Source of the DNA: Rhynchonema sp. JSB1_4
Taxonomy: Eukaryota; Nematoda; Chromadorea; Monhysterida; Xyalidae
NCBI GenBank assembly: GCA_030248065.1
Contig: JASAMV010004175.1
Span: forward strand, 20,838-84,837
Direction of reading: 5' to 3'
Length of the DNA stretch: 64,000 nucleotides
The notes beneath the pieces were generated by a model that searched no databases, was not told where the DNA came from, and worked only from the letters and a program-made list of their open reading frames with translations. Of this stretch, positions 46,345-57,368 are shown piece by piece. Every line of letters begins with the position of its first letter. The stretch's first letter is position 1. A program made the position numbers and the translations under genes.

Positions 46345-49300
46345 TCAAATCTCATTCTTAACCATCAACTTCTCATAGCAATTCACCAAGTACTGCCGCA
46401 TCGGTTCCGGTGCCCCATTGAGCAGCACTCGCGCGTTGATCGGTCCGGTTTTGACGATCAAACGACGAACTTCGTCACTCATCAACCGACGGCAAGTATC
46501 CGACTTTTGATCGACCATAAAATGCACCTAAATGATTATGGCTCTTCGATTGACAATATTATATGATGCGGCGCCGTAAAGATTTTCTCAGATTCGAACA
46601 ATAGCTGATAATGCAACTTTCACACCGATCTCAAATCATAATCTCGAAACATCGTATGGCAAGGTCACGTGAACAAAACAGGGATCCGAGTCGATGCAGT
46701 CCGATCACCGAACAGATTGGGACAACAGTCAGCTTCGCAGATAGTCAACCAATATGAATAGCCAATTTTCAAGCTCAAACAGTGGCACTAACACTCATGG
46801 CGGTTCCATTCAGCCAGGTCATCACAGTCAATCCCGGATAGAATTGTTGCCGTTGTGCCAATAATTGATTGATTATCGCAACAGCCATTTTGTCGTGTAC
46901 ACCACATATCGTTTTGGCGATCGTCGCTCGCAGTTGGAAGGTCAACTCACTCCTCTTGCCCAACATCGGGTCCAGCTTTTTCAGCAGCTGTAACACGAAC
47001 TAAGGTTTAGAAACGTCAGCCTTCTTGCGGCGCAATAACTTCACTGGATTTCGGATTTGAGACTCCAGTCTGAGTTTCCTACCTGCATGACATCCTTGAT
47101 CTCACAATTGTGCTCCACCATTCGTCGTTCCACTTCCATTTTTATCGAATCCGCCGCGTCACGGATCTGCTGTCCGGTGTACGGTAGTTTGCCGCAGTCG
47201 AACTCACAGATTAGCTCACCCTGATTTGTGAAGGGAAGTGATTGGGCTCGAATTTATTGTTTGATTTGTAATTTTCAGAACTTTTGACGGTACGATAAAA
47301 CTTACTGATCAGATCAGCCTTGGTCATGTGCCGTTGTTGAAATTACGAAGTTTACTGGTGGCACCACCTAATTTCAATCAAGTGTAAAAGTTGTTTAGTT
47401 CTAATTTGGGAACAACTAGTTTTACGCTGACCAAAATTGTGGCAGTAAAGTTCGTAATACGGCATTCACACGTAATTAATTTACGCAATTCAAAACGTCA
47501 CGTAATCAAGGCAGATCCAAACCCGTTCTGATCGCCATAGTGCATGCGAAAGTGAGCAACTGCCTAGTAAGCAATAATAGAGGGCAGACATAAGCCACAG
47601 GGAATAAATACCGTAACAAGGGATAAATCGTACAACCGTACCTGGACATTCTCACTGGCCCTGCCTTTGCAAGGCACACAGGTGAAACCAAACAGATCCA
47701 ATTCCATATCAGCAAATTTCGGATCAGTACAGGCAGCACAATCGCATCTGAATCCATAACCAGTGAATAGGTGTTCAATGCGATCAACACGGGGCTGCAT
47801 ACCGAAATGCGGACAATACGTTGTGCACAGCTCGGTGCCAACGGGGATCGGCTCCTGTAAATTGGTCAGGTAGATCGCCACACATCTACTTTTTTGATGT
47901 CAGAAAATAAAGAAGCCCTGACGTTAGAGCAAACAAATTTCCAGCTAAAGGTATGTAGATATATCTTTGTCTCACCCTGGCTCTCCATTCGGCCACAGTG
48001 CCATCAAACGATTCACAAATATTCGGTAGACACGAGTGATTGAGCAGACTGGCGGTGGTGTAGAGCGCGCTGCCAACGTCCTGCATCGTGCCTGACTCTT
48101 CGAATATGACCTGACAAGATGAAGTGCGAGCGTTAATCTACTCCTTAATAATCGCTTGGTGTTTTTGGTGATTATAAGCCATATTCACCGTGTTGAGTGG
48201 TAACTGGGAGATTAACAGAGACCGCAGCTTCAAACATGTTCACCATGATGATTCGGCTAGCCGATGATTCACTGCAAGATGAGATGCATGAAACATCACT
48301 GAACCAGTGCCAGTGCTCACCTTGATGCCCCAGGAATTCACCCGAATTCGGTCGCAAAGTGCATTCAGATAAAATTGACACAATTTTTTCGGGGGGAGCG
48401 CCGGGGGGGGGCCTTCGGGGGATCCCAAAAAAACGTTTTCCTCCCGCTTCGTCTGGGCCCGCGTTCATCCGCCCCCCCTTCCCCCCTCCCTCTTCCCTTT
48501 CCCGCGGGCGGGGGGGCGCGAATAAAACTAGGAAAAAAGTGCCGGAGGCAGCGCCGTATACCTTGGTTGTGGTGACCACACGTTGTCACTCTGTTTCTGA
48601 TGATATAATGGGTCAAAACAAGCACCTTGTCCTCTATGCAGTATTTCCGTCAGTTTCTGATGATATAATGGATCAAAACAAGCACCCTGGCCTTCATACA
48701 CTTTTTTACACAGTTTCTGATGATACAATGGGTCAAAACAAGCCTGTTCGTTCACTTTGACGACAACCAAGGTATACGCCGCGCGCTCGCCGGGGAGTTA
48801 CCACCATTGTTTGTGTCATCAACTGCGAGTTAAATGGGTCCGCGTTACCACAAGTGAAACTTTCCACGGAACCTTATGCATTTGTATTTGGAACTAAAAT
48901 CAAGCTTCCACAACCGACAAACTTGTGAGGTTGTAACGTCAGGAAAAGATCCAATGCAAAAATTGACGAAAAGTCCAACCTAGAGCACAATTCACAACTG
49001 AAAACAAATTACCTCCACGAACACTATCGGCGATCGCCTACGCAACACTGGTCAAGCGACTATGATACCATCACTAGGTTCTACTGTTACTACCAGACTA
49101 TCGCGCCGTCAATGGACGACTTATGCAATCATCACCAGGGTTGGGCAAAAAAAAAACGACGGCGTTTTTTCTTAAAAAAAAACGACGTTTTTTTTTAAAA
49201 AAAACGCCTGGGTCGTTTTTCGTTTTTTTTAATCCTGAATTTCCTTGATTTTCCCTGATTTTTCAGGGAAAGTACCCTGATTATCAAGGAAAATCAATTT

Positions 49301-52300
49301 TTTGTCCCATTTTTATCAAAAAATTTTCGATCAATTTTTACTTTGTCGAGATACGTCGATATACGGAGTTTGACTTTCAGTGATGACCCCGGCCAAAGTT
49401 GGTCCCATGATGCGGGTCTGATATGGGATCTTAGCAACTCGCTAGAAAAGGGTTGAAACCCGTTTATTTTGCCTCAGAACACATAGAATTACTTCATTTA
49501 ACCACGTTTTCTTCCCAACATGAGCGTTTTCCAATTTTTTTGGGGGCATATTTTGGTCATCTGGGCGTTTTAAAAAAACGTTTTTTTTTAAAAAAACGTT
49601 TTTAAAAAAAAACGATTTTTTGAAAAAAAAACGTTTTTTGCCCAACCCTGATCATCACAAGTTGCACCACCACGTACCGCAGTTTGAGAGACTAGTTGGA
49701 CGACTATATTATTACTAGCTTAGTTGAATCACTTGGTTGAGCAACTTGTGACGCTAGTTGCACGACTAGATTATCACCGGTTGAACCACGACTGTAAGTT
49801 CCGCAATTTATGACACAAGTTAGACGACTGCCAACTTAAATGAACCATAGCGTTCTAAAATCTGTGACACTAGTTGGTCGACTAGGACACTCAGTTTGTA
49901 CATCACTGATCATTTCGAAAACTGTGTTTGTGACCGGCAACAAAATTGGCTGACCCATTTAACTCGCAGTTGATGACACAAACAATGGTGGTAACTCCCC
50001 GGCGAGCGCGCGGCGTATACCTTGGTTGTCGTCAAAGTGAACGAACAGGCTTGTTTTGACCCATTGTATCATCAGAAACTGTGTAAAAAAGTGTATGAAG
50101 GCCAGGGTGCTTGTTTTGATCCATTATATCATCAGAAACTGACGGAAATACTGCATAGAGGACAAGGTGCTTGTTTTGACCCATTATATCATCAGAAACA
50201 GAGTGACAACGTGTGGTCACCACAACCAAGGTATACGGCGCTGCCTCCGGCACTTTTTTCCTAGTTTTGACCCTTTTGTCGAGTCTTGTGAAGACATCAA
50301 ATGGGAACGCGCACTCCGGCATCGCGATGGATGCCGTCGTGGCTCGTGGGTTGCTTTACTGTACACAAGATAAATATAATAAACAAAAGCACAAATGAAG
50401 CAGCACACGCGAAACAGTAGTCGACCAACAACAACTACCCAGTGCGGGCGGGGCAGCCATCAAACACGTCAAAGTTGTCACGCGTACTCCGTCATCGCGT
50501 TGCGATGCCGTCGTAAGCGTGCATTTTGCAACATGCAACAACCACATCCTTTCCACTTTTTGTCTTGAGCTATAATTGTTCATCACAGTACTGTAATCAA
50601 AGGCAACGAAATCAAGAAGCTGAATTGTTGTATGTTGTTGAACTGGATTCTGCCGCACACGTTACCAATCGTCCGACGAAGTGTGGCGACATTTTCTGTC
50701 GGTTGCACGACTAAATTGATAATGTACATTCTTAGTTGTGCGACCAAGCATGACAAAATTTGCCGTCTGTTGTGCGACCCCCCGACTAGTCCCCCGACCA
50801 ACGAGAAAGCTAACGGGCAAGGGCGATCTCCGTCGACGCGTTGCGTCGCCGTCGAAGCCCTTGAGTGTCAACACATGATGTGACTAATATGCCTGATCAC
50901 TAAACACACAGGCTGGATAGGTTAGTCCACCAACTAACGGCACGAAATGCATAGGGTAGTCCGACAATTAACGTCACAAAATATACAGGCTAGTCCCCCG
51001 ACAAACGAGCAAGACTGACAGGCAAGGGCGATCTCCGTCGACGCGTTGCGTCGCCGTCGATGCCCTTGAGTTTCAACACATAACGTGGCAAGTATGCCTA
51101 ATCACTAAACACACAGCCTGGATTGGTTAGCGCACCAACTAACGGCACGAAATGCACAGGCTAGTCCGACAATTAACGTCAAAAAATATACAGGCTGGTC
51201 CCCCGACCAACGGGCAAGACTGACGGGCAAGGGCGATCTCCGTCGACGCGTTGCGTCGCCGTCGATGCCCTTGAGTGTCAATACAAGACATGACTAATAT
51301 CTCTAAAAACAAAACACACAGGCTGGATTGGTTAGTCCAACAACTAACGGCACGAAATGCACAGGCTAGTCCGACAATAAACGTCATAAAATATACAGGC
51401 TAGTCCCCCGACAAACGAGCAAGACTGACAGGCAAGGGCGATCTCCGTCGACGCGTTGCGTCGCCGTCGATGCCCTTGAGTGTCAACACAAGACATGACT
51501 AATATCTCTAAACACAAAACACACAGGCTGGATTGATTAGTCCAACAACTAACGGCACGAAATGCACAGGCTAGTCCGACAATAAACGTCATAAAATATA
51601 CAGGCTAGTCCCCCGACAAACGAGCAAGACTGACAGGCAAGGGCGATCTCCGTCGACGCGTTGCGTCGCCGTCGATGCCCTTGAGTTTCAACACATGACG
51701 TGACTAATATGCCTAATCACTAAACACACAGCCTGGATTGGTTAGTCCACCAACTAACGGCACGAAATGCACAGGCTAGTCCGACAATTAACGTCAAAAA
51801 ATATACAGGCTGGTCCCCCGACCAACGGGCAAGACTGACGGGCAAGGGCGATCTCCGTCGACGCGTTGCGTCGCCGTCGATGCCCTTGAGTGTCAATACA
51901 AGACATGACTAATATCTCTAAACACAAAACGCACAGGCTGGATTGGTTAGTCCAACAACTAACGGCACGAAATGCACAGGCTAGTCCGACAATTAACGTC
52001 ATAAAACACAGATTGGACAGGCTGTTGATTGACTGTACACAATACAACATTAGAAGTACTGGCTGGCGTCACAAAAAGGATAGTCCCTCAACTAACATCA
52101 CAAAACGCAGGCTGGACAGGCTACTCCTCCAACTAACGGGCAAAAGCGATCTCCGTCGGCTCGCTGCGTCGCCGTCGATAGCACTTGGCAAAATAGAAAT
52201 TATCCATGATTTGTCTTCTTAATTTCATAAAAAGACTCGGCTTCAATCAGAAAGCCATAACTTTACGAAACCCGCACCAAATAAAACAAACAAGAATGCA

Positions 52301-54574
52301 CAGCATGATCAAGCGTGAGAAAAATCACACATAATAATAAACTTTCACACGCGCAACTTTCCCACGCGCAACTTTCCCACGGGGGATTAACAAAGCTTAT
52401 CACAACCAATCAGCTAAGAGATTAGTGTCGCGCAAAGAAATGGGAGCGCGGCAGTTGAAATCATGCGCTTATATGCACGAAATCGCTTATATCAATTTAC
52501 ACACCTTTCACGAAATCGCTTACAACGACCACACATGCTTTTAAGTCCGACCTACGCTCGGGAATTCAAATTAACACATGTGAAACGATCCATTATAAGC
52601 ATACTTTCAGTTTTAACGTGACTCTCACGTAGCTCTCAAACTCTCAAAATCAAAACTGTCAAGCTGCAAACCAGCCACGCTCAGTCCAACACAGCCGCCG
52701 CACACTTATTCGAAAACAATCAAACTATCACACAAAATCAACTGAATCCTGAATCGCACCCAAATTCCACCGTTTTTGGGTGACCCAAAAACCCGTTTTT
52801 ACACGGTGGACCGATCTGAAAGTTTCACACTTCTTTGACCTGCAGACGTACTCTCAAAAACAATCAAAACATCGCTCAACGCAATCCACATTAAGCCGTG
52901 CCAACCTCGCAAACCTGAACTCGAACACAAATTTTACCACTTTGTGGGTGACCCAAAAACCGGATTTTACAAGGTGGACTGATCTGAAATTTCCACACTT
53001 CATTAACCTCCAGACGGACTCACAAAAACAATCAAAACACCACTCAACACAAACCACGTTAAACCGCGCCAACCTCGCGAACCTGAACTCGAACACAAAT
53101 TTCACCGCTTTTTGGGTGACCCAAAAAACCGGTTTTTACAGGGTGGACCGATCTGAACTTTTCACACTTCTTTGACCTCCAGACGGACTCTGAAAAACAG
53201 TAAAAAGATCGCTCAACCCAAACCACATTAAACCGCGCCAACCTCGCAAACCTGAACTCGAACACAAATTTTACCACTTTTTGGGTGACCCAAAAACCCG
53301 TTTTTACAGGGTGGACCAATCTGAAGTTTTCATCACTGTCAAACCCGCAGACAGGCTCTCAAACCAATCAAAATATCAACCAAAACAAATCACACACGGT
53401 CAGAATAATGCTCACAAAAACATTAGTTGTCCGACTAACCAAACTAAACACAGCCATTACCACAATACCCGCACTGCCTAGTTGTGCGATTGTGCGACAA
53501 GCATCAGAAAATAGTCGTACAATTAAGACCGCAACTTGATACTGGTCGCACAACTAAACTACACTATAACCTAGTCGCACGACTAACATTCGTACAATTA
53601 AGACCGCAATTTGATACTGGTCGCACAACTAAACTACACTATAACCTAGTCGCACGACTAACATCACACGGACTACCGAGTCACACAGCCATTACCATAA
53701 TACCCGCACTGCCTAATTGTGCGACGAGCATCAGAAAATAGTCGTACAATTAAGACCGCAACTTGATACTGGTCGCACAACTAAACTACACTATAACCTA
53801 GTCGCACGACTAACATCACACGCACTACCGAGTCACACAGCCATTACCATAATACCCGCACTGCCTAATTGTAACTGGCCCGGCCCTGCCCGAATCCCCA
53901 AATCTCCAGATTTTAACACAATTTCTGTCATAATTTTTGCGATTTATTTTGCGAACCTTTTTTTGGTTGAAAATTTGTTGTTTTCGATGAAAAAGTCGTC
54001 AGATAGACAATACTGATCACTTACTTGCCGAATCCGTCAGAAATTTCAGTATTTTTGAAAAAAAACCTATTTTTCAGTAAAATAAGTCACTTCAGAAGCT
54101 TCGAGCCGGGATGCCCGGCCCGGCCCGAACCCCCAAATCTCCGGCCCGGCCCGAATTTTTGGCTGAGATTTTGATTTTACCCCAATTTTTGTCATAATCT
54201 TTGCGGTTTTTTGAGCCTATTTTTTGGTTGAAAACTTATTGTTTTCGATGAAAAAGTCGTCAGATAGACAATACTGATCACTTACTTGCCGAATCCATCA
54301 GAAATTTTTGTATGTTTGACAAATCCCTATTTTTCAGTAAAATACTGTAAGTCACTTCAGAAGCTTCGAGCCGGAGTGCCCAGCCCGGCCCGAGCCCCAA
54401 ATTTCCGGCCCGGCCCGGCCCGGCCCGGCCGAAAATGGTACCGAATTTACCGAAATTTTAGATACCGAATCACAAACACACAAAACCAGTTTCCCCGAGA
54501 AAATTTTTGGAAATTTTGTTTTTTTTCTCCCCCCCCGGGCCCCCCCCCCCCCCACCCAACCCGCCCGCCCCCCC

Positions 54575-54626
<52 letters not shown>

Positions 54627-54650
54627 ACCCACCCCCCCCCAACCCAACCC

Positions 54651-54682
<32 letters not shown>

Positions 54683-57368
54683 ACCCCCCCCTCTCCCCCC
54701 CCCCCCCCCGGACCTATTTACCTCACCTGAGTCTTGCGTGAAAAAACAAAAAAGAAAAAGAAAAGAAGTAGAAAAGTCACGGAGCAAAGAAAGCGCGCGA
54801 ACGGACAGCCAATCAGCAGCTACATAAGCGCTGCCCGCAAGGCACACGCGCGCGAATTCAAAATTAACACATGCAAAGTGAAAGACCATTGCCTGCATTG
54901 CCTTGAAAGCCTGCATTGATGCAATTTTGTTGTTGCCCCAATGATGCAATTTTGTTGTTGCCTCAAAAACAATCAAAACATCGCTCAACACAAACCACAT
55001 TAACCACAAACCACACACCGCAAACCCAAACTCGCACACAAATTTTACCACTTTTGGGTGACCCAAAAAACCGGTTTTTACAGGGTGGACCGATCTGAAC
55101 TTTTCACACTTCTTTGACCTCCAGACAGACTGAAAAACAGCGAAAACATCGCTCAACCCAAACCACATTAAACCACGCCAACCTCGCAAACCGGAACTCG
55201 AACACAAATTTTAGCACTTTTTGGGTGACCCAAAAACCCGTTTTTACAGGGTGGACCAATCTGAAGTTTTCATCACTTTCAAACCCGCAGACAGGCTCTC
55301 CAAACCAATCAAACTATCAACCAAAACAAGTCACACACGGTCAGAATAATGCTCACAAAAACACTAGTTGTCCGACTAACCACCAAAAACTAAGTGAAAC
55401 TTCACCGGCCGTTTTCTCGCGATAGAAGCGATATTATTTTTTTGTACATAGATAGCCGCGCTCCCCACGACTAGACGAATCGAACGATACATGGTCATCG
55501 AACGACTAGACGAATCGAACCACACACGGTCAGAATAATGCTCACAAAAAACTAGTCGTCCGACTAACCACCAGTGAAACATCACCGGCCGTTTTCTCGC
55601 GATAGAAGCGATATTATTTTTTTGTACATAGATGGGCACGGTCTCCACGACTAGACGAATCGAACGATATACGACTTGCCCGGCCTGATTCAGGATCCTT
55701 AGCGCGGTTGTCAACTGTCGCACTTTATGTGGCCGCCGAACACACGATTTTTCGGGTGGCTGAAAAACACCTTTCTACTGGGTGGATCGAGCTGAAATTT
55801 TCAGCGTTTTGTAACGGCTGGACTCCCACTCCAAAACAATCAAAACATCATTAAAAACCAATCACACGTCACCACGCCAGAACCCCCGTTTTTAACACAC
55901 AAGGTATAGGCAAAAACCACTAAATCCAGCCTGGTGATGTTTCACTTGAGAATTTCGAAAAAAAATTTCCGCGGTCTCTCATCCTATCGAACTGTCCTTC
56001 CGATAGACATATTACTAACCCCGCAACGCAAAACCGCGATCGTTCGGTTCCCAACCAAGGTATACGGAGGTTAACGGCCGTTAACCCCGTGATCTCAGTC
56101 GAGGCACAGGACACAAAACCCAACAAACAAACCCCCCAAAAAACAAACACCCCCCCCCCCCCCCCCCCCCCCCCCCATGATGAGAGACCGACGACGTTTC
56201 GCTTTTCTCCCTGCAATGAATTTGTAGGGACCTTGCCGTGATCAAGATCAAACCACAGTCGAGGTGCGTGCCTTTCAGTCACTGGTCACCTGAATATCAA
56301 TGCAACATCACCTGAAACAGCGTCTGTCTTGCTGCATCACTTGCTGCTGTCTTTGTGTGCGTCTTCTTTGCCTCCTTCACAGCACTTGTATGTCGTTGTT
56401 GCCACTTCTTCTTCATGTCGGTTGGCAAATCGGCTAGGTTTTTGCTCAGATGCAATGCCATCGAAATATCCTGAATTCGAATGGCTTATTGTTGAAACAA
56501 GCTCATGTCGTGCTTTTAGGGTAACGTGGCCATCTGGTGAATTTGTTCTGATGATTTATGACCTGGTACGCCGCCTATCTGCGAAAGCATGTCGAAACGA
56601 GCATACTCAACACCTTCCCGCACAATTCATATTGATGCGTTCCCACTGGCAATGATTTGGTGCCCTGCTATCTTTTCTGAACGTTTGCACCGTTGCAAAA
56701 ATGGCAACCGATCAGTTCAGAAAAGTGTTTTAACCGTGAAGTAACTGATGTATCACACTTGCATAGGATCGGATCAGTCGTGCTACGCTTTTTTGTATAG
56801 TCCAGCAACAGCTAATGCAGAATTTATGTCCACTGCGTTGCCTGATCCGCCAAGCGCATAACGCGTGATGCAACATTACAAGCACAAGCAGGCAGTCAGC
56901 TTGTGTGTGTTGGCTGGCTGCGTGGGTGTGTTTATAATGTTGCATCATGCGTTATGTGCTTGGCGGATCAGGCAACGCAGTGGACATAAATTCTGCATTA
57001 GCTGTTGTTGGACTATACAAAGGTGGAGAAATAAGCAACAATTGGACTAGATTTCACCAAGTATGAACCTTGACGCAGGCGTTCCAATCCTTTTCGTGGT
57101 TCGATACAGCGGCGCGATTCGCAAACGCCATCGCCAACTCTTTCGACCCTGATTCGGCCAATGCGATTGCATGATTGTAGGCATTCAAAGCCTCGGAATA
57201 GTTGCCTTTCGAATGACTCTGATTGCCCAGTTGACGAAATTCCTCGGCTTTTTCGCTATTTTTTCTCGGATAATCATCATTTCGTGCCTTGGAGAGGAGG
57301 GAGCCGAACTCTTGTGGCAAGTTCTGCATTTTCGCCGAATCTGAAAAAAATGAGGTCGCATCTTCCAT
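46345..57368 (-). CDS. SMYD4-like protein (TPR and SET domains), incompletely represented
   Basis: SMYD4-type proteins are lysine-methyltransferase-like, with TPR repeats around a split SET/MYND core. Exon 1 (57368-57069) encodes EKAEEFRQLGNQSHSKGNYS and ELAMAFANRAAVSNHEKDW, a TPR as in SMYD4. Exon 2 (56470-56312) continues DISMALHLSKNLADLPTDMK. Much further on are LNALCDRIRVNSWGIK (about 48390-48321), a short exon (48271-48223), then 48110-47976 with YTTASLLNHSCLPNICESF, carrying the invariant SET motif NHSC.PN, and 47885-47642 with PIPVGTEL, YGFRCDCAAC and CVPCKG, the post-SET Cys cluster. C-terminal exons 47220-47083, 46987-46793 and 46527-46345 are phase-consistent. The MYND finger and early SET part were not found in the 8-kb gap. 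Junctions at 48321 and 47976/47885 do not keep phase in my reading. Methyltransferase activity is unproven. Confidence 0.7.
48395..48525. other. G/C homopolymer-rich junction, possible assembly artefact
   Basis: Runs of G then C (for example GCGCCGGGGGGGGGCC and CCGCCCCCCCTTCCCCCC) occupy the place where a SMYD4-like exon should begin, directly beside a perfect 315-bp inverted repeat arm. No coding or repeat identity is seen. Confidence 0.5.
48526..50272. mobile_element. Element with ~315-bp identical terminal inverted repeats
   Basis: 48526-48840 and 49960-50272 are reverse complements of each other with no difference noticed (the encoded frames are identical over 80 residues). The outer end reads AAAACTAGGAAAAAAGTGCC, then CCGTATACCTTGGTTG. 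Each arm has three units of about 60 bp built on TTTCTGATGATATAATGGGT. The middle contains a hAT insertion (49136-49650) and CTAGTTGNNCGACTA words. ACCAAGGTATACGG recurs alone near 56056. No target duplication could be read because the left flank is low-complexity. Confidence 0.75.
49136..49650. mobile_element. hAT-type element, 8-bp target duplication ATCATCAC
   Basis: Ends CAGGGTTGGGCAAAAAAAA and TTTTGCCCAACCCTG are flanked by ATCATCAC (49128-49135 and 49651-49658). Subterminal regions are runs of A/T with AACG (AAAAAACGTTTTTT). It is nested in the 1.7-kb inverted-repeat element, so it is the younger insertion. Confidence 0.92.
50818..52185. repeat. ~205-bp satellite array, about 6.5 units
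   Basis: The block AAGGGCGATCTCCGTCGACG, continuing GTTGCGTCGCCGTCGATGCC, recurs near 50818, 51024, 51228, 51436, 51639, 51845 and, diverged, 52140. Between blocks are TAGTCCNACAANTAACG words and an AACACACAGGCTGGATTGG segment. The GC-rich block can form a hairpin. It lies inside the large SMYD4-like intron. Confidence 0.88.
52774..53335. repeat. ~165-171-bp satellite, four units
   Basis: Units begin TTGGGTGACCCAAAAACCCG and contain AGGGTGGACCGATCTGAA, CAGACGGACTCTCAAAAACA and GCCAACCTCGCAAACCTGAA; starts are near 52777, 52945, 53115 and 53281. Further units lie at 55050-55300. The sequence TGGGTGACCCA is a short palindrome. Confidence 0.85.
53480..53875. repeat. Tandem block with CTAGTCGCACGACTA palindromes
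   Basis: TACTGGTCGCACAACTAAAC and CTATAACCTAGTCGCACGAC occur three times (about 53540, 53615 and 53770), with GACCGCAATTTGATAC between them. Each unit contains the interrupted palindrome TAGTCGCACGACTA. Related words occur at 49690-49890 and 55370-55560. Confidence 0.8.
53876..54440. repeat. CCCGGCCCGG repeat element, copies 2 and 3
   Basis: Two successive copies of the block with CCCCCAAATCTCC, AATTTTTGTCATAAT, TTGTTTTCGATGAAAAAGTC and GTCAGATAGACAATACTGAT, each followed by TTTTTCAGTAAAATA. They match 2487-2715 and 61076-61330. Confidence 0.8.
54536..54711. other. ~175-bp poly-C tract
   Basis: Almost uninterrupted C with a few A and T. It is not coding, although it translates as poly-Pro or poly-Gly. 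It is likely a low-quality or collapsed region at a junction between the CCCGG element and satellite units. Confidence 0.6.
54960..55300. repeat. Second block of the ~170-bp satellite
   Basis: Two full units with TGGGTGACCCAAAAA, AGGGTGGACC and CTTCTTTGACCTCCAGAC, separated from the main array by the CCCGG element and poly-C tract. This suggests one original array split by insertions. Confidence 0.8.
55370..55695. repeat. Direct repeat, two ~130-bp units
   Basis: GTTTTCTCGCGATAGAAGCG followed by ATATTATTTTTTTGTACATA and CCACGACTAGACGAATCGAA occurs at about 55400 and 55590, each preceded by TGTCCGACTAACCACC-like sequence and GTGAAAC(T/A)TCACC. Confidence 0.8.
56797..57017. mobile_element. ~220-bp palindromic element in SMYD4-like intron 1
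   Basis: GTATAGTCCAGCAACAGCTA at the left is inverted at the right (TAGCTGTTGTTGGACTATAC). The arms include GCGTTGCCTGATCCGCCAAG, shared with the palindrome at 29878-30066. There is a short loop near 56905. Confidence 0.75.

Noticed and set aside
48528..50322. Identical 80-residue open frames on opposite strands
   Set aside because: They are the two arms of the inverted repeat; the repeat peptide reflects the 60-bp DNA units.
50818..52185. CRISPR-like array
   Set aside because: Units are about 205 bp with no short repeat/unique spacer alternation, and the genome is eukaryotic; this is a satellite.
54286..55207. Long open frames translating to poly-Pro or poly-Gly
   Set aside because: They exist only because the poly-C tract lacks stop codons; no codon structure or homology.
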